Positions 1 to 7,557 of a stretch of 12,607 nt of DNA are shown here, piece by piece. The notes below the pieces were generated by a model that was not told the DNA's origin, did no database searches, and saw only the letters and a program-made list of their open reading frames with translations. Source of the DNA: RGIG8748 sp045606045 (GTDB lineage Bacteria > Bacillota > Clostridia > UMGS1810). The position numbers and the translations under genes are program-made. Positions within the stretch are counted from its first letter, which is position 1. Each line of letters starts with the position of its first letter. The stretch lies in assembly GCA_045606045.1 (NCBI GenBank), contig JAZURE010000026.1, forward strand, positions 1 to 12,607, given 5' to 3'.

Positions 1-155
1 AAACAACTAACGAAATTTACTAAAGTTTAAAAGTACTCTCAAAGTACATTCTCATTTAATTAACGAGAACCTCATTACTTTAAATATGCTGTTCATTTTT
101 CAAAGACCAAGCGGAAGTGAGGCAAGCCTCATTTCCTTGCCACTCTCACAAGCGA
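1..155 (-). promoter_or_regulatory. rRNA operon leader with boxA-like element
   Basis: Read on the minus strand, the region below the two tandem promoters contains TGGTCTTTGAAAA (97-109), which closely resembles the boxA antitermination element of rrn leaders, followed by ATGAACAGC as commonly seen in Firmicute rRNA leaders and spacers. Further toward position 1 there are small hairpins, such as a GTACT/AGTAC stem at 33-47. No rRNA sequence itself is visible; the gene, most likely 16S, would begin beyond position 1. An internal 16S-23S spacer is less likely because two promoters lie directly upstream. The identity is inferred from motif plus promoter arrangement. Confidence 0.7.
113..136 (-). 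other. Hairpin in the rRNA leader
   Basis: An 11-base inverted repeat (arms 113-123 and 126-136, one G-U wobble in the transcript) lies between promoter P2 and the boxA element. It would fold in the leader transcript with a short loop. There is no T-run after it, so it is not a terminator; a processing or antitermination structure is possible. Confidence 0.5.
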
Positions 156-162
156 CTTGATT

Positions 163-191
163 ATGATACCACACTTTGAAAGCTTTGTCAA
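163..191 (-). promoter_or_regulatory. rRNA promoter P2 (sigma-A)
   Basis: On the minus strand, TTGACA (186-191) and TATCAT (163-168) are separated by exactly 17 bases. The 20-odd bases upstream are almost pure A/T tracts, as in the UP elements of rRNA promoters. Transcription would start near position 156 and run toward position 1. Together with P1 it forms the tandem arrangement typical of Firmicute rrn operons. Confidence 0.85.
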
Positions 192-257
192 CACTTTTTT
201 TAAAAAACTTTTAAAAAATTTTCAAGTGTTTTTTGCCCTCATTTGCGGTGCTTTACT

Positions 258-286
258 AATATATCATATAGAATTAAGAATGTCAA
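258..286 (-). promoter_or_regulatory. rRNA promoter P1 (sigma-A)
   Basis: On the minus strand, TTGACA (281-286) and TATATT (258-263) are separated by exactly 17 bases, preceded by an A-rich tract (287-310) that resembles an UP element. The sequence around the -35 box (AAAAAAGTGTTGACA) is nearly identical to that of P2, which suggests a duplicated promoter. It begins 28 bases after the stop codon of the ABC-F gene on the same strand. Confidence 0.85.
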
Positions 287-314
287 CACTTTTTTGAAAT
301 TTTTTAATATTTTT

Positions 315-2228
315 CTACACCAACAAACTTAGCTCTTCGGTGTAATTATTCCACGCTTCGTAGGTCTTTTCGAGCTCGTTTTCAAATTCTTGCTTTTGCT
401 CATAGATTTCCTTGGCTCTGGTAAAGTCCGAGCCGCAGTTTTGGAGCTCGGTTTCTGCCTCTTGTATTTGATTTTCGAGAAGTGATATCTTTTCTTCGGA
501 TGCGGCAATCTTCTTTTCCAGAGAGCGTATTTGTGACTGAAGCTTTTTGGCATCCGAATAATCCATGGCGCCTTTCTTCTCGGGTTGCTTTATCTGCGAA
601 GACTTATTTGCTTCTTCCGCAAAGCGCTTTATATAATCATCGTAATTTCCTCTGTACGAGTTTATGCCGTTTTCCGTAAGCTCAAATATGACATCTGCGG
701 TCTTGTTTAAAAAGTATCTGTCGTGCGATACAAAAAGAACTGTGCCCTCATACTGTGCTATAGCTTCATCGAGTGCTTCCTTGGCGGGAAGGTCGAGATG
801 GTTTGTGGGCTCGTCCAGTATGAGAAAGTTTGGTTTTTCCATCATTATAATAAGAAGCATAAGGCGTGCCCTTTCGCCGCCGCTTAAATCGCCGACAGTT
901 TTAAACACATCTTCGTCCTTAAAAAGCACGGTGCTGAGCCTGGTGCGTATATCCACTTCGTCCATAAGCGGAAAGCGGTCGCTTATCTCCATAAATACAG
1001 TTTTGCTGTCGGTAAGCTGTGCCTGTTCCTGGTCATAGTAGCTTATTTGCGTGTTTCTGCCTATTTCTATATCGCCCGAGAAAAACTCATGTCTTCCGAG
1101 GACTGTTTTTAAAAGTGTGGACTTACCTATACCGTTGGCACCTATTATTGCCGCCTTTTCTCCGCGTTTAACTTCTATATTTATATTGCGGGAAAGCGAT
1201 GTCAATATACCTGCCTTGGGAACACTTATCTCCACATCGTCTACGGTTAAAACATCGTTGTATGAGCGATATACCGTATCAAACTTAAAACGGCATGATT
1301 CGGTAAGGGACACAGGCTTTTCGCCTATATCCATTTTTTCGAGTGCTTTCTGACGGCTTTTTGCCATTTTGGAAGTGGATGCGCGCACAATATTTCGTGC
1401 CACATAGTCCTCGAGCCTTTTGGCTTCCTCTACGCGTGCGTTATAGTGCTTTAATTCTATCTCTTCATTTTGCTTTTTCAAAACAAGATACTTTGAGTAG
1501 TTGCCTGTGTAGCGGGTTATGGTGTGACGCTCTATTTCATATATCGTATCAACAAGCGAATCTAAAAAATATCTGTCGTGCGATACGGTTATTATTATGC
1601 CTTTATAGCTCTTGAGATATCCCTCAAGCCATTGCATTGTTTTGAAATCAAGGTGGTTTGTAGGCTCGTCCAAAAGAAGCACCTCAGGACTTTCGGCAAG
1701 AAGTCTTGCAAGAGAAAGCTTGGTCTTCTCTCCGCCCGACAGATTGCATATGCGCATACTCTTGTCGAATTTATCGAAGCCCATGCCTGTAAGGACGGTA
1801 TTTATACGGGTTTTGATATCAAAACCGCCTCTTTTTTCAAAAAGCTCACTTTTTGAGCCGTAGTCACGCAGTAGCTTTTCATGCTCGCTGTCACTATCAC
1901 CGAGAGCCATACGTTCTTCCAACACACGAAGCTCTGACTCCAAGGCAACAAGACTCTCAAATGCCGCCATCATGTACTCATGGATGGTACTTTGACCTTC
2001 AAGCACGCAATCCTGCCTTAAAAACCCTATCCTGCAATCCTTGGGAGTAAGAATTCTGCCCTCGTCAAACGAAAGCTCGCCCGCTATAATCTTTAAAAGC
2101 GTGGACTTACCTGCACCGTTGGCGCCTATAAGACCTATTCTCTCGTTGTCGGTTGCAGTAAGGGAAACCTTGTTTAATATAATATCTGTGCCGTATGCTT
2201 TTGTAATGTTTTCTATTTGTAATGCCAT
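315..2228 (-). CDS. ABC-F family ATPase (YdiF/Uup-like, ribosome-associated)
   Basis: A 637-residue soluble protein with two ABC ATPase domains in tandem and no membrane segments, the ABC-F layout. Domain 1 has Walker A GANGAGKST (35-43), signature LSGGEKTKLSL (163-173) and Walker B LLLDEPTNHLD (184-194). Domain 2 has GANGIGKST (363-371), LSGGERARL (448-456) and LILDEPTNHLD (469-479). A charged linker (about 245-330) lies between them, in the position of the P-site tRNA interaction motif. A C-terminal coiled coil (about 555-635) is as in YdiF and Uup. The length is close to B. subtilis YdiF. ABC-F proteins bind the ribosomal E site and relieve stalling or protect against antibiotics; housekeeping versus resistance cannot be decided from the sequence. 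AAGGA lies 11 bases before the ATG. It is the third gene of the recD2-comF cluster, 18 bases after comF, and has no visible terminator before the rRNA promoters. Confidence 0.92.
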   Translation of the reverse strand: MALQIENITKAYGTDIILNKVSLTATDNERIGLIGANGAGKSTLLKIIAGELSFDEGRILTPKDCRIGFLRQDCVLEGQSTIHEYMMAAFESLVALESELRVLEERMALGDSDSEHEKLLRDYGSKSELFEKRGGFDIKTRINTVLTGMGFDKFDKSMRICNLSGGEKTKLSLARLLAESPEVLLLDEPTNHLDFKTMQWLEGYLKSYKGIIITVSHDRYFLDSLVDTIYEIERHTITRYTGNYSKYLVLKKQNEEIELKHYNARVEEAKRLEDYVARNIVRASTSKMAKSRQKALEKMDIGEKPVSLTESCRFKFDTVYRSYNDVLTVDDVEISVPKAGILTSLSRNINIEVKRGEKAAIIGANGIGKSTLLKTVLGRHEFFSGDIEIGRNTQISYYDQEQAQLTDSKTVFMEISDRFPLMDEVDIRTRLSTVLFKDEDVFKTVGDLSGGERARLMLLIIMMEKPNFLILDEPTNHLDLPAKEALDEAIAQYEGTVLFVSHDRYFLNKTADVIFELTENGINSYRGNYDDYIKRFAEEANKSSQIKQPEKKGAMDYSDAKKLQSQIRSLEKKIAASEEKISLLENQIQEAETELQNCGSDFTRAKEIYEQKQEFENELEKTYEAWNNYTEELSLLV

Positions 2229-2246
2229 AGTATTAATTTTCCTTTA

Positions 2247-2909
2247 TCAGTCATAACACGGGCAAAGCACAAATACTCGCTCTGCTCCGTACATTTTCAG
2301 TATTCTTGCACATTCATTTGCCGTTGTTCCGCTTGTGTAGATATCATCTATCACAAGTATGTCCTTTCCATACACGTCATAAACGGGGTTTAAGTCTATG
2401 GTACCCTGTATGTAGAATTGCCTTTCGGGAAGCTTCATTTTACTGAGCTGTCCTACAGGCTTGGAACGATACAAAAGGTCGGGCACAAACTCCGAGCTCC
2501 ACAAATGCGAAAGTTCCTCTCCCAGCACCTTTGTCTGACTGTAGTCTCTGTTTCTGCGTTTTGAAACAGGAACGCAGCACATAACGGCATCCCGTAGATA
2601 CGGTCTGTCTCCTGTAGCCTTATCCATAATACATGCATATGCGTTGGCATAGTATTTTACGGATTTGAATTTGTACCTAAGCATAGCTTCCTTGGCATTG
2701 CCGTCATACCTGATTACGCCTATGGCTTCATCGAAGTAAAATCTATCATCACGCACGGTTTTGCATACAGGCGAAGTTTCCGAGCATTTCATACAAACTG
2801 CCGAATCCCCGTAATGCCACAGTATCTTTCCGCAAATGGCACAATGCCTTGGGTATATAAAATCCAGTATGATATTTAATATGGTTTTAAAAACGGATAA
2901 TGCTTTCAT
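2247..2909 (-). CDS. comF: ComF family protein (zinc finger plus phosphoribosyltransferase fold)
   Basis: A 220-residue protein with the two hallmarks of ComF. The N-terminal zinc-binding motif has CxxC pairs at C23/C26 and C39/C42. The C-terminal type I phosphoribosyltransferase PRPP loop, VIDDIYTSGTT, is at 186-196. In naturally competent bacteria ComF is a cytoplasmic protein needed for DNA uptake and processing, but homologues are widespread in species with no proven competence, and no catalysed reaction can be read from the sequence. The ATG at 2909 lies inside the end of recD2 (23-base overlap) and has AGAGG 10 bases upstream, so translation is probably coupled. Sitting directly behind a recombination helicase fits a role in handling single-stranded DNA, which is inference. 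No other competence gene is in the window. Confidence 0.88.
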   Translation of the reverse strand: MKALSVFKTILNIILDFIYPRHCAICGKILWHYGDSAVCMKCSETSPVCKTVRDDRFYFDEAIGVIRYDGNAKEAMLRYKFKSVKYYANAYACIMDKATGDRPYLRDAVMCCVPVSKRRNRDYSQTKVLGEELSHLWSSEFVPDLLYRSKPVGQLSKMKLPERQFYIQGTIDLNPVYDVYGKDILVIDDIYTSGTTANECARILKMYGAERVFVLCPCYD

Positions 2910-5109
2910 ATTCTTTAAGCCTCTTGCAAAGTCCCGAATATCGTTTGTCCTCTCTGTTGTTATCTACCATCTTGTGTACAATTTCCTCTCTGCCCACAAG
3001 CACAACAAGGCTCTTGGCTCTTGTAACGCCCGTATAGAGCAGGTTGCGGTTTATGAGCATATGAGGTGCATCGTACATAGGTATTACCACAACGGGAAAT
3101 TCGCTGCCCTGACTTTTGTGTATTGTAACACAGTAGGCAAGCTCTATTTCCTCGGAAATATCCTTGAATTCATACACTACCTTGCGTTCATCGTACATAA
3201 CTGTTATTGTCTTTAAATCATTTCTTATGGAGGTTATGGTGCCCACATCGCCGTTAAAAACTCCGTTGCCGAGTCTTGTTGTGGTAACATCCTCCCAGCG
3301 AATATCGTAGTTGTTGCGTATCTGCATTACCTTGTCTCCCTCACGGAAAAGGCGAAAACCGAAGTCATGCTCTTTTTTGTCTTTGGAAGCAGGGTTTAAT
3401 ACCTCTCTTAAAATCTCATTGAGATTATTTACCCCTGCAATACCCTTTTTGGACGGGGAGAGCACCTGCACATCGAAGCTTGTGATGCCGTATGCCTTGG
3501 GAAGCTTATCCGAGCAAAGCGATGCAATATATCGTACTCCGTCTGCACCCGACGGAATATCCGCAAAGAAAAAATCCTTATCCTTGGAGGTTAGTATGGG
3601 GTATCTGCCCTCGTTTATGCCGTGGGCATTTGTTATTATAAGACTTTTTTGAGCTTGTCTGAAAATCTCGGTAAGGCGTATTACCTCTACCCTGCCGCTT
3701 TCTATAATGTCCTTTAGCACATTGCCCGGCCCTACAGACGGAAGCTGATTTATATCGCCCACCATTATAAGCCTTGTGCCCACACTTATTGCCTTTAAAA
3801 GATGATTGGCAAGGACAATGTCTACCATAGACATCTCGTCTACTATTACAACATCGCTCTCTATGGGCGAGGTTTCATTTACCATAAACTGTGTTTCGCC
3901 ATCTTCCGAGTGGAAGCTTGCTTCAAGAAGTCTGTGTATTGTTTTTGCCTCAAGCGAACACACCTGTGTCATTCTCTTGGCGGCTCTGCCTGTAGGTGCG
4001 GCAAGAGCTACGGTAAGACCGTTGGATTTCATTATGTCTATGATTGCATTTATAATAGTAGTTTTTCCTGTGCCCGGACCGCCTGTTATAACCATTACAC
4101 CGTTTTGCATGGCACTTATAACCGCCTGACGCTGAAGATGAGCAAATTGTATCTTGTGCTTTTTTTCTATTATATCAAGCTGCTTTTCTATATCGGAAGT
4201 TTTATACTTGTATTTATATTCACTAAGCTCACAGATTTTGGATGCCACATATCCCTCACACAGATAGTGAGAGTAGATATATATGTTGTCTCCATCATCG
4301 CCCGAAGCCCTATAAAGCATACCCGCATCGATAAGCTTATCTATGGCTGTACGCACATCCTCACCGTCTACTCCAAGAAGTACCGAAGCGGCGTTTGTGA
4401 GAATTGACTGGGGAAGATATGTGTGTCCGAACTGTGTATTGTATTTAAGTGTGTACAACACACCTGCCCGTACACGGTTGATATTGTCACAGGATATGCT
4501 GAGTCTCTGAGCAATGCCGTCTGCAGTTTTAAAGCCTATGCCCTCTATTTCCTCACAGAGAATATACGGATTGGTTTTTATTATATCTATTGCGGCAGCA
4601 CCGAACTTTTTGTATATGGTGGCGGCGGCTCGTACCGATATGCCGCACTCCTGCAAAAACATAACAAGGGATGTGGAGCCAAGCTGTGCAAGATAGCTCT
4701 CCTGCATCTTAATTGCCTTGGTAAGACTTATACCCTTGACTTCCGCTATACGATGAGGCTCTGTCTCAAGAACATTTAATGTATCCTCTCCGAACTTTTC
4801 TACAAGTTTAGTGGCGGTTGCCTTGCGGATGCCCTTTATGATACCGGAGGCAAGATATCTTTCTATAGACTCTCTTGTAGCGGGGAGGACTTTTTCGAAC
4901 ATCTCTGCCTTGAACTGGTCGCCGTATGTGGGATGGCTTGTCCATTTGCCCGAAAGCTTAAGGCTCTCTCCCTCGGCTACTGCATGAAAATACCCTACGG
5001 CTATAAAGCTCTCTTTATCGTTTTCCATCTCAATTACTTTATAACTGTTCTCATCGTTGGAATATATAATATGTACAACTTCACCATGTATGGTTTCATG
5101 AGCGTTCAA
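2887..5109 (-). CDS. recD2: RecD2-type ATP-dependent DNA helicase (SF1B)
   Basis: A 740-residue superfamily 1B helicase of the RecD2 (YrrC) type that acts without RecBC and unwinds DNA 5' to 3' during repair and fork rescue. The N-terminal region (1-75) resembles the OB-like domain found in RecD2. Residues about 80-205 contain helix-hairpin-helix-like repeats (for example VKGIS at 124-128 and IEGIGFKTADGIA at 188-200). The motor has Walker A GGPGTGKT (343-350), Walker B VDEMSMVD (423-430), GDINQLPSVGPG (451-462), TIHKSQGSEF (662-671) and LYTGVTRAK (691-699). The length is normal for the family. The start is TTG: a strong GGGAGGTGAT site lies 7 bases upstream, and the nearby ATG and GTG both run into a stop within a few codons. 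It heads the recD2-comF-ABC-F cluster from a consensus promoter. Confidence 0.95.
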   Translation of the reverse strand: MNAHETIHGEVVHIIYSNDENSYKVIEMENDKESFIAVGYFHAVAEGESLKLSGKWTSHPTYGDQFKAEMFEKVLPATRESIERYLASGIIKGIRKATATKLVEKFGEDTLNVLETEPHRIAEVKGISLTKAIKMQESYLAQLGSTSLVMFLQECGISVRAAATIYKKFGAAAIDIIKTNPYILCEEIEGIGFKTADGIAQRLSISCDNINRVRAGVLYTLKYNTQFGHTYLPQSILTNAASVLLGVDGEDVRTAIDKLIDAGMLYRASGDDGDNIYIYSHYLCEGYVASKICELSEYKYKYKTSDIEKQLDIIEKKHKIQFAHLQRQAVISAMQNGVMVITGGPGTGKTTIINAIIDIMKSNGLTVALAAPTGRAAKRMTQVCSLEAKTIHRLLEASFHSEDGETQFMVNETSPIESDVVIVDEMSMVDIVLANHLLKAISVGTRLIMVGDINQLPSVGPGNVLKDIIESGRVEVIRLTEIFRQAQKSLIITNAHGINEGRYPILTSKDKDFFFADIPSGADGVRYIASLCSDKLPKAYGITSFDVQVLSPSKKGIAGVNNLNEILREVLNPASKDKKEHDFGFRLFREGDKVMQIRNNYDIRWEDVTTTRLGNGVFNGDVGTITSIRNDLKTITVMYDERKVVYEFKDISEEIELAYCVTIHKSQGSEFPVVVIPMYDAPHMLINRNLLYTGVTRAKSLVVLVGREEIVHKMVDNNREDKRYSGLCKRLKEYESIIRF

Positions 5110-5111
5110 GA

Positions 5112-5122
5112 CATCACCTCCC
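5112..5122 (-). promoter_or_regulatory. Ribosome binding site fixing the TTG start of recD2
   Basis: GGGAGGTGATG on the minus strand is a near-perfect Shine-Dalgarno sequence. The only in-frame start at proper distance is the TTG at 5107-5109; the ATG inside the site itself is followed by TCT TGA. This supports a TTG start rather than a downstream ATG. Confidence 0.85.
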
Positions 5123-5141
5123 AGTATAAAAGAATACTAAT

Positions 5142-5170
5142 ATTATACCGACATTAAAAACAAGTGTCAA
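5142..5170 (-). promoter_or_regulatory. Consensus sigma-A promoter of recD2
   Basis: On the minus strand, TTGACA (5165-5170) and TATAAT (5142-5147) are separated by 17 bases: a perfect match to the vegetative consensus. The leader to the TTG start would be about 25 bases. It diverges from the argC promoter, with the two -35 boxes only 18 bases apart. Confidence 0.9.
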
Positions 5171-5171
5171 G

Positions 5172-5190
5172 AAATACTGACAAAGTATTT
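5172..5190. promoter_or_regulatory. Dyad between the divergent -35 boxes (possible operator)
   Basis: AAATACT (5172-5178) and AGTATTT (5184-5190) are exact inverted repeats around a 5-base spacer. The dyad fills the gap between the recD2 -35 box and the argC -35 box and overlaps the latter by two bases, so a protein bound here could affect both promoters. It does not match the ArgR box or the Firmicute LexA box. Operator function is inference. Confidence 0.4.
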
Positions 5191-5217
5191 GACAAACCAA
5201 AGTCTTTGTACTATAAT
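5189..5217 (+). promoter_or_regulatory. Consensus sigma-A promoter of argCB
   Basis: TTGACA (5189-5194) and TATAAT (5212-5217) are separated by 17 bases, again a perfect consensus. A second TATAAT follows directly at 5219-5224. The expected transcription start near 5224 excludes an in-frame start codon at 5223 and supports the argC ATG at 5268. Confidence 0.9.
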
Positions 5218-5267
5218 CTATAATGGTTTTATTTGTGCATATATATAATAGAAAGAAGATGACCATA

Positions 5268-6308
5268 ATGTTAAAAGTTGGAGTTCTCGGTGCAACGGGA
5301 TATGCAGGTATAGAGACTGTAAGAATCCTTTTGGGACATCCCGAGGTAGAAATAACAAGACTTGTATCCCACAGCTTTGTCGGCAAAAAAATATCCGACA
5401 TCTATCCCAGCCTTCGCCATGTGTGCGAAATGGAATGCTGTGAGCTGGATGTTGATGATATCGCCGCAAACTGTGATTTGGTGTTTACAGCTCTTCCTCA
5501 CGGTGCATCCAAAGAGGTAATACCTGCAATATACAATAAGGGTGTTAAAATCGTAGACCTTAGCGGAGACTTCCGTTATGATTCCAAGGAAGTATACGAA
5601 AAATGGTACGGCGAACCCCACTGCGCACCCGAAATATTAGAAAAATCGGTTTACGGTCTTTGCGAAATCCACAGAGATAAGATAAAGAATGCTACTATAG
5701 TTGGTAACCCCGGATGTTATACTACATGCTCAATACTTTCGCTCTACCCCCTGCTCAGTGCCGGTGTTGTACATAAGGACAACATAATAATTGATGCAAA
5801 ATCGGGTGTTACCGGTGCGGGAAGAACAGAAAAGCTCCCCTACAGCTTCTGCGAATGTACCGAAAATTCCAAAGCATATAAAATTGCCACACACAGACAC
5901 ACCTCTGAGATTGAGCAGGAGCTTGGTCATGCTGCAGGAGAGGAAATAATGGTATCCTTTACTCCCCACCTCATACCGCAAAAGAGGGGCATACTTGCAA
6001 CAAGCTATGCAAACTTAAAAGTGGATATGGCAGACGAAGAAATATACAAAATCTTTGCCGATTTCTACAAGGATGAATACTTTGTAAGAGTGCTAAAGCC
6101 TGGCATTCTTCCCGAAACCAAGAATGTAGCAGGCTCTAACTTTGTGGAAATAGGCTTTAAGGTAGACCACAGGCTAAAAAGAGTGGTTGTATCCTCTGCT
6201 ATAGACAACCTCTTTAAAGGGGCAGCAGGTCAGGCAATCCAGAACATGAATATAATGATGGGATTTGACGAAAAAGCAGGCATAAACAATCCTGCATTCT
6301 ATTTATAA
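5268..6308 (+). CDS. argC: N-acetyl-gamma-glutamyl-phosphate reductase
   Basis: A 346-residue ArgC, which reduces N-acetylglutamyl phosphate to the semialdehyde with NADPH in arginine biosynthesis. The N-terminus MLKVGVLGATGYAG carries the Rossmann dinucleotide-binding GATGYAG. The catalytic cysteine is C150 within GNPGCYTT. The C-terminal half has the typical VGFKVDHRLK-like and GQAIQNMN stretches. The start at 5268 is chosen because it gives the normal family length, has GAAAGAAG about 9 bases upstream and begins right at the conserved Rossmann strand. Longer in-frame starts at 5223 and 5259 lie at the transcription start or immediately abut that ribosome site. It is the first gene of a two-gene operon with argB, 12 bases apart. 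The usual clostridial neighbour argJ is absent between them. Confidence 0.96.
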   Translation: MLKVGVLGATGYAGIETVRILLGHPEVEITRLVSHSFVGKKISDIYPSLRHVCEMECCELDVDDIAANCDLVFTALPHGASKEVIPAIYNKGVKIVDLSGDFRYDSKEVYEKWYGEPHCAPEILEKSVYGLCEIHRDKIKNATIVGNPGCYTTCSILSLYPLLSAGVVHKDNIIIDAKSGVTGAGRTEKLPYSFCECTENSKAYKIATHRHTSEIEQELGHAAGEEIMVSFTPHLIPQKRGILATSYANLKVDMADEEIYKIFADFYKDEYFVRVLKPGILPETKNVAGSNFVEIGFKVDHRLKRVVVSSAIDNLFKGAAGQAIQNMNIMMGFDEKAGINNPAFYL

Positions 6309-6320
6309 GGAGTTAATGCA

Positions 6321-7214
6321 ATGAGCGGTCTCGCACAAAAGAATGATACAATAGAAACAATGATTAAAAAAGCCGATATATTAATAGAGGCTCTCCCCTA
6401 CATACGCAAGCTGTACAAGAAAAAGATAGTAATAAAGTACGGCGGAAATGCCATGATAAATGAAGACCTCAAAAAATCGGTAATGGACGATATAACCCTG
6501 CTCAAATATGTAGGCCTCAACCCCATAGTAGTTCACGGCGGCGGTCCTGATATATCTAATGCTCTTAAGGTGTACAACATAGAAAGCGAATTCATAAACG
6601 GTCTTCGTGTTACTACAGAAGAGACTGTAGGTATAGCACAGATGGTACTTGTGGGAAAGACAAACAAGGATATCGTATCCAAGCTTAACCATGCAGGCGG
6701 CAAGGCGATAGGTCTGTGCGGTCTTGACGGAAGCCTCTTAAAGTGCAAAAAACTCTATACCGAGGTTGACGGAGAGAAGAAAGACATCGGCTTTGTGGGT
6801 GATATAATAGATGTAAACACCAAGGTAATAGACCTTCTTACCGAGGATGAATACATACCCGTAATCGCTCCCATAGGCGTAGACGATGAAGGCAACAGCT
6901 ACAACATAAATGCGGACACGGTTGCCGCTAAGGTAGCAGAAGCACTTGATGCTGAGAAGCTTATGTATCTTACCGATGTACGCGGTGTGCTCGACCAAAA
7001 TGGCGAGCTTATACACAAAATACATACAAACGAGGTAGATACACTCATTGAAAGCGGCACAATAACAGGCGGCATGATACCCAAGGTTACAGGCTGCAGA
7101 GAAGCTGTGGAAAACGGCGTTGAAAGAGTGCACATAATAGACGGAAGAATAATGCACTCCATACTTCTTGAAATATTTACAGACCATGGTATTGGTACTA
7201 TGATATTAGAGTAA
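6321..7214 (+). CDS. argB: Acetylglutamate kinase, probably arginine-sensitive type
   Basis: A 297-residue ArgB that phosphorylates N-acetylglutamate with ATP, the step before ArgC. Visible motifs are the phosphate-binding KYGGNAM (39-45), VHGGGPDISN (71-80), NINADT (195-200), the nucleotide-site region LTDVRGV (217-223) and GGMIPKV (250-256). Ahead of the kinase core is a helical extension of about 35 residues, IETMIKKADILIEALPYI being its middle. Enzymes with this N-terminal helix (Pseudomonas, Thermotoga, cyanobacteria) form ring-shaped hexamers and are inhibited by arginine, while the shorter E. coli enzyme lacks both. Arginine feedback is therefore likely but inferred. AAGGAG lies 8 bases before the ATG. 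The gene follows argC directly and ends before a nested hairpin. Confidence 0.96.
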   Translation: MSGLAQKNDTIETMIKKADILIEALPYIRKLYKKKIVIKYGGNAMINEDLKKSVMDDITLLKYVGLNPIVVHGGGPDISNALKVYNIESEFINGLRVTTEETVGIAQMVLVGKTNKDIVSKLNHAGGKAIGLCGLDGSLLKCKKLYTEVDGEKKDIGFVGDIIDVNTKVIDLLTEDEYIPVIAPIGVDDEGNSYNINADTVAAKVAEALDAEKLMYLTDVRGVLDQNGELIHKIHTNEVDTLIESGTITGGMIPKVTGCREAVENGVERVHIIDGRIMHSILLEIFTDHGIGTMILE

Positions 7215-7256
7215 GAACAACACAAGAGGGAATGTTAAAAAATAAGGCAGAGCGTT

Positions 7257-7319
7257 AAGTGGCGTAAATAATGTAGAAAACCGCAAAACATGCGGTTTTC
7301 TTGCGTTTATTCGCCACTT
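7257..7319. terminator. Nested hairpin after argB (possible terminator)
   Basis: The inner stem is a perfect 11-base inverted repeat, AGAAAACCGCA (7275-7285) and its complement (7291-7301), with a 5-base loop. An outer 8-base pair, AAGTGGCG (7257-7264) and CGCCACTT (7312-7319), encloses it. The position, 43 bases after argB and between genes converging from both sides, fits a bidirectional terminator. Neither direction is followed by a clean T-run, so termination is not certain; the structure may instead belong to the unexplained block that follows. Confidence 0.45.
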
Positions 7320-7557
7320 TGCTCCAAACAAAACTCAACACACACCCTATACTCCCATATGCATAAACCTTCCGAAAACAGCTCCATACCCAGCGAAATT
7401 TCTGCTACAATACTGTATGTAATCAAAAGAAGCTTTCCGACATGCTTTTTGGCAGAAACCTACCTCCACTTACGCTCCGCCAGACAACTGAAAAATGCGG
7501 ATATACAGATTATGTGTACTTTTCCAGAAAATTTATAGACTCCCTGGGTGTATCACC
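7320..7557. other. Gene-free block behind yunB, unexplained
   Basis: No recognised gene lies here. The block is open over long stretches in several frames. On the minus strand one frame runs from just after the yunB stop to a TAA beside the hairpin at about 7309, interrupted by a single TAG preceded by a GGAGG-like site. On the plus strand a frame from an ATG at 7290 stays open to 7538, and a second runs from about 7260 to about 7414. None has a good start site or a domain I know. Parts of the translations look familiar to me as short hypothetical proteins in gut Clostridia, which would fit a dispersed noncoding repeat, but that is memory, not a search. Confidence 0.35.

Noticed and set aside
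3802..4407. Long plus-strand open frame (201 codons) opposite recD2
   Set aside because: It is antisense to conserved helicase motifs, has an unusual residue composition rich in Tyr, Cys and His, and no ribosome site; a shadow of recD2 codon use.
5231..5250. ArgR box candidate (TGCATATATATAATA) downstream of the argC promoter
   Set aside because: Only one half resembles an ARG box and the region is simply AT-rich; too weak to call an operator.
5223..5267. Longer argC start at 5223 or 5259
   Set aside because: 5223 coincides with the predicted transcription start; 5259 directly abuts the ribosome site. The start at 5268 gives the normal ArgC N-terminus.
6738..7187. Minus-strand open frame (149 codons) opposite argB
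   Set aside because: Fully inside argB, no family features, Tyr/Cys/Ile-rich composition as expected from the complement of a real gene.
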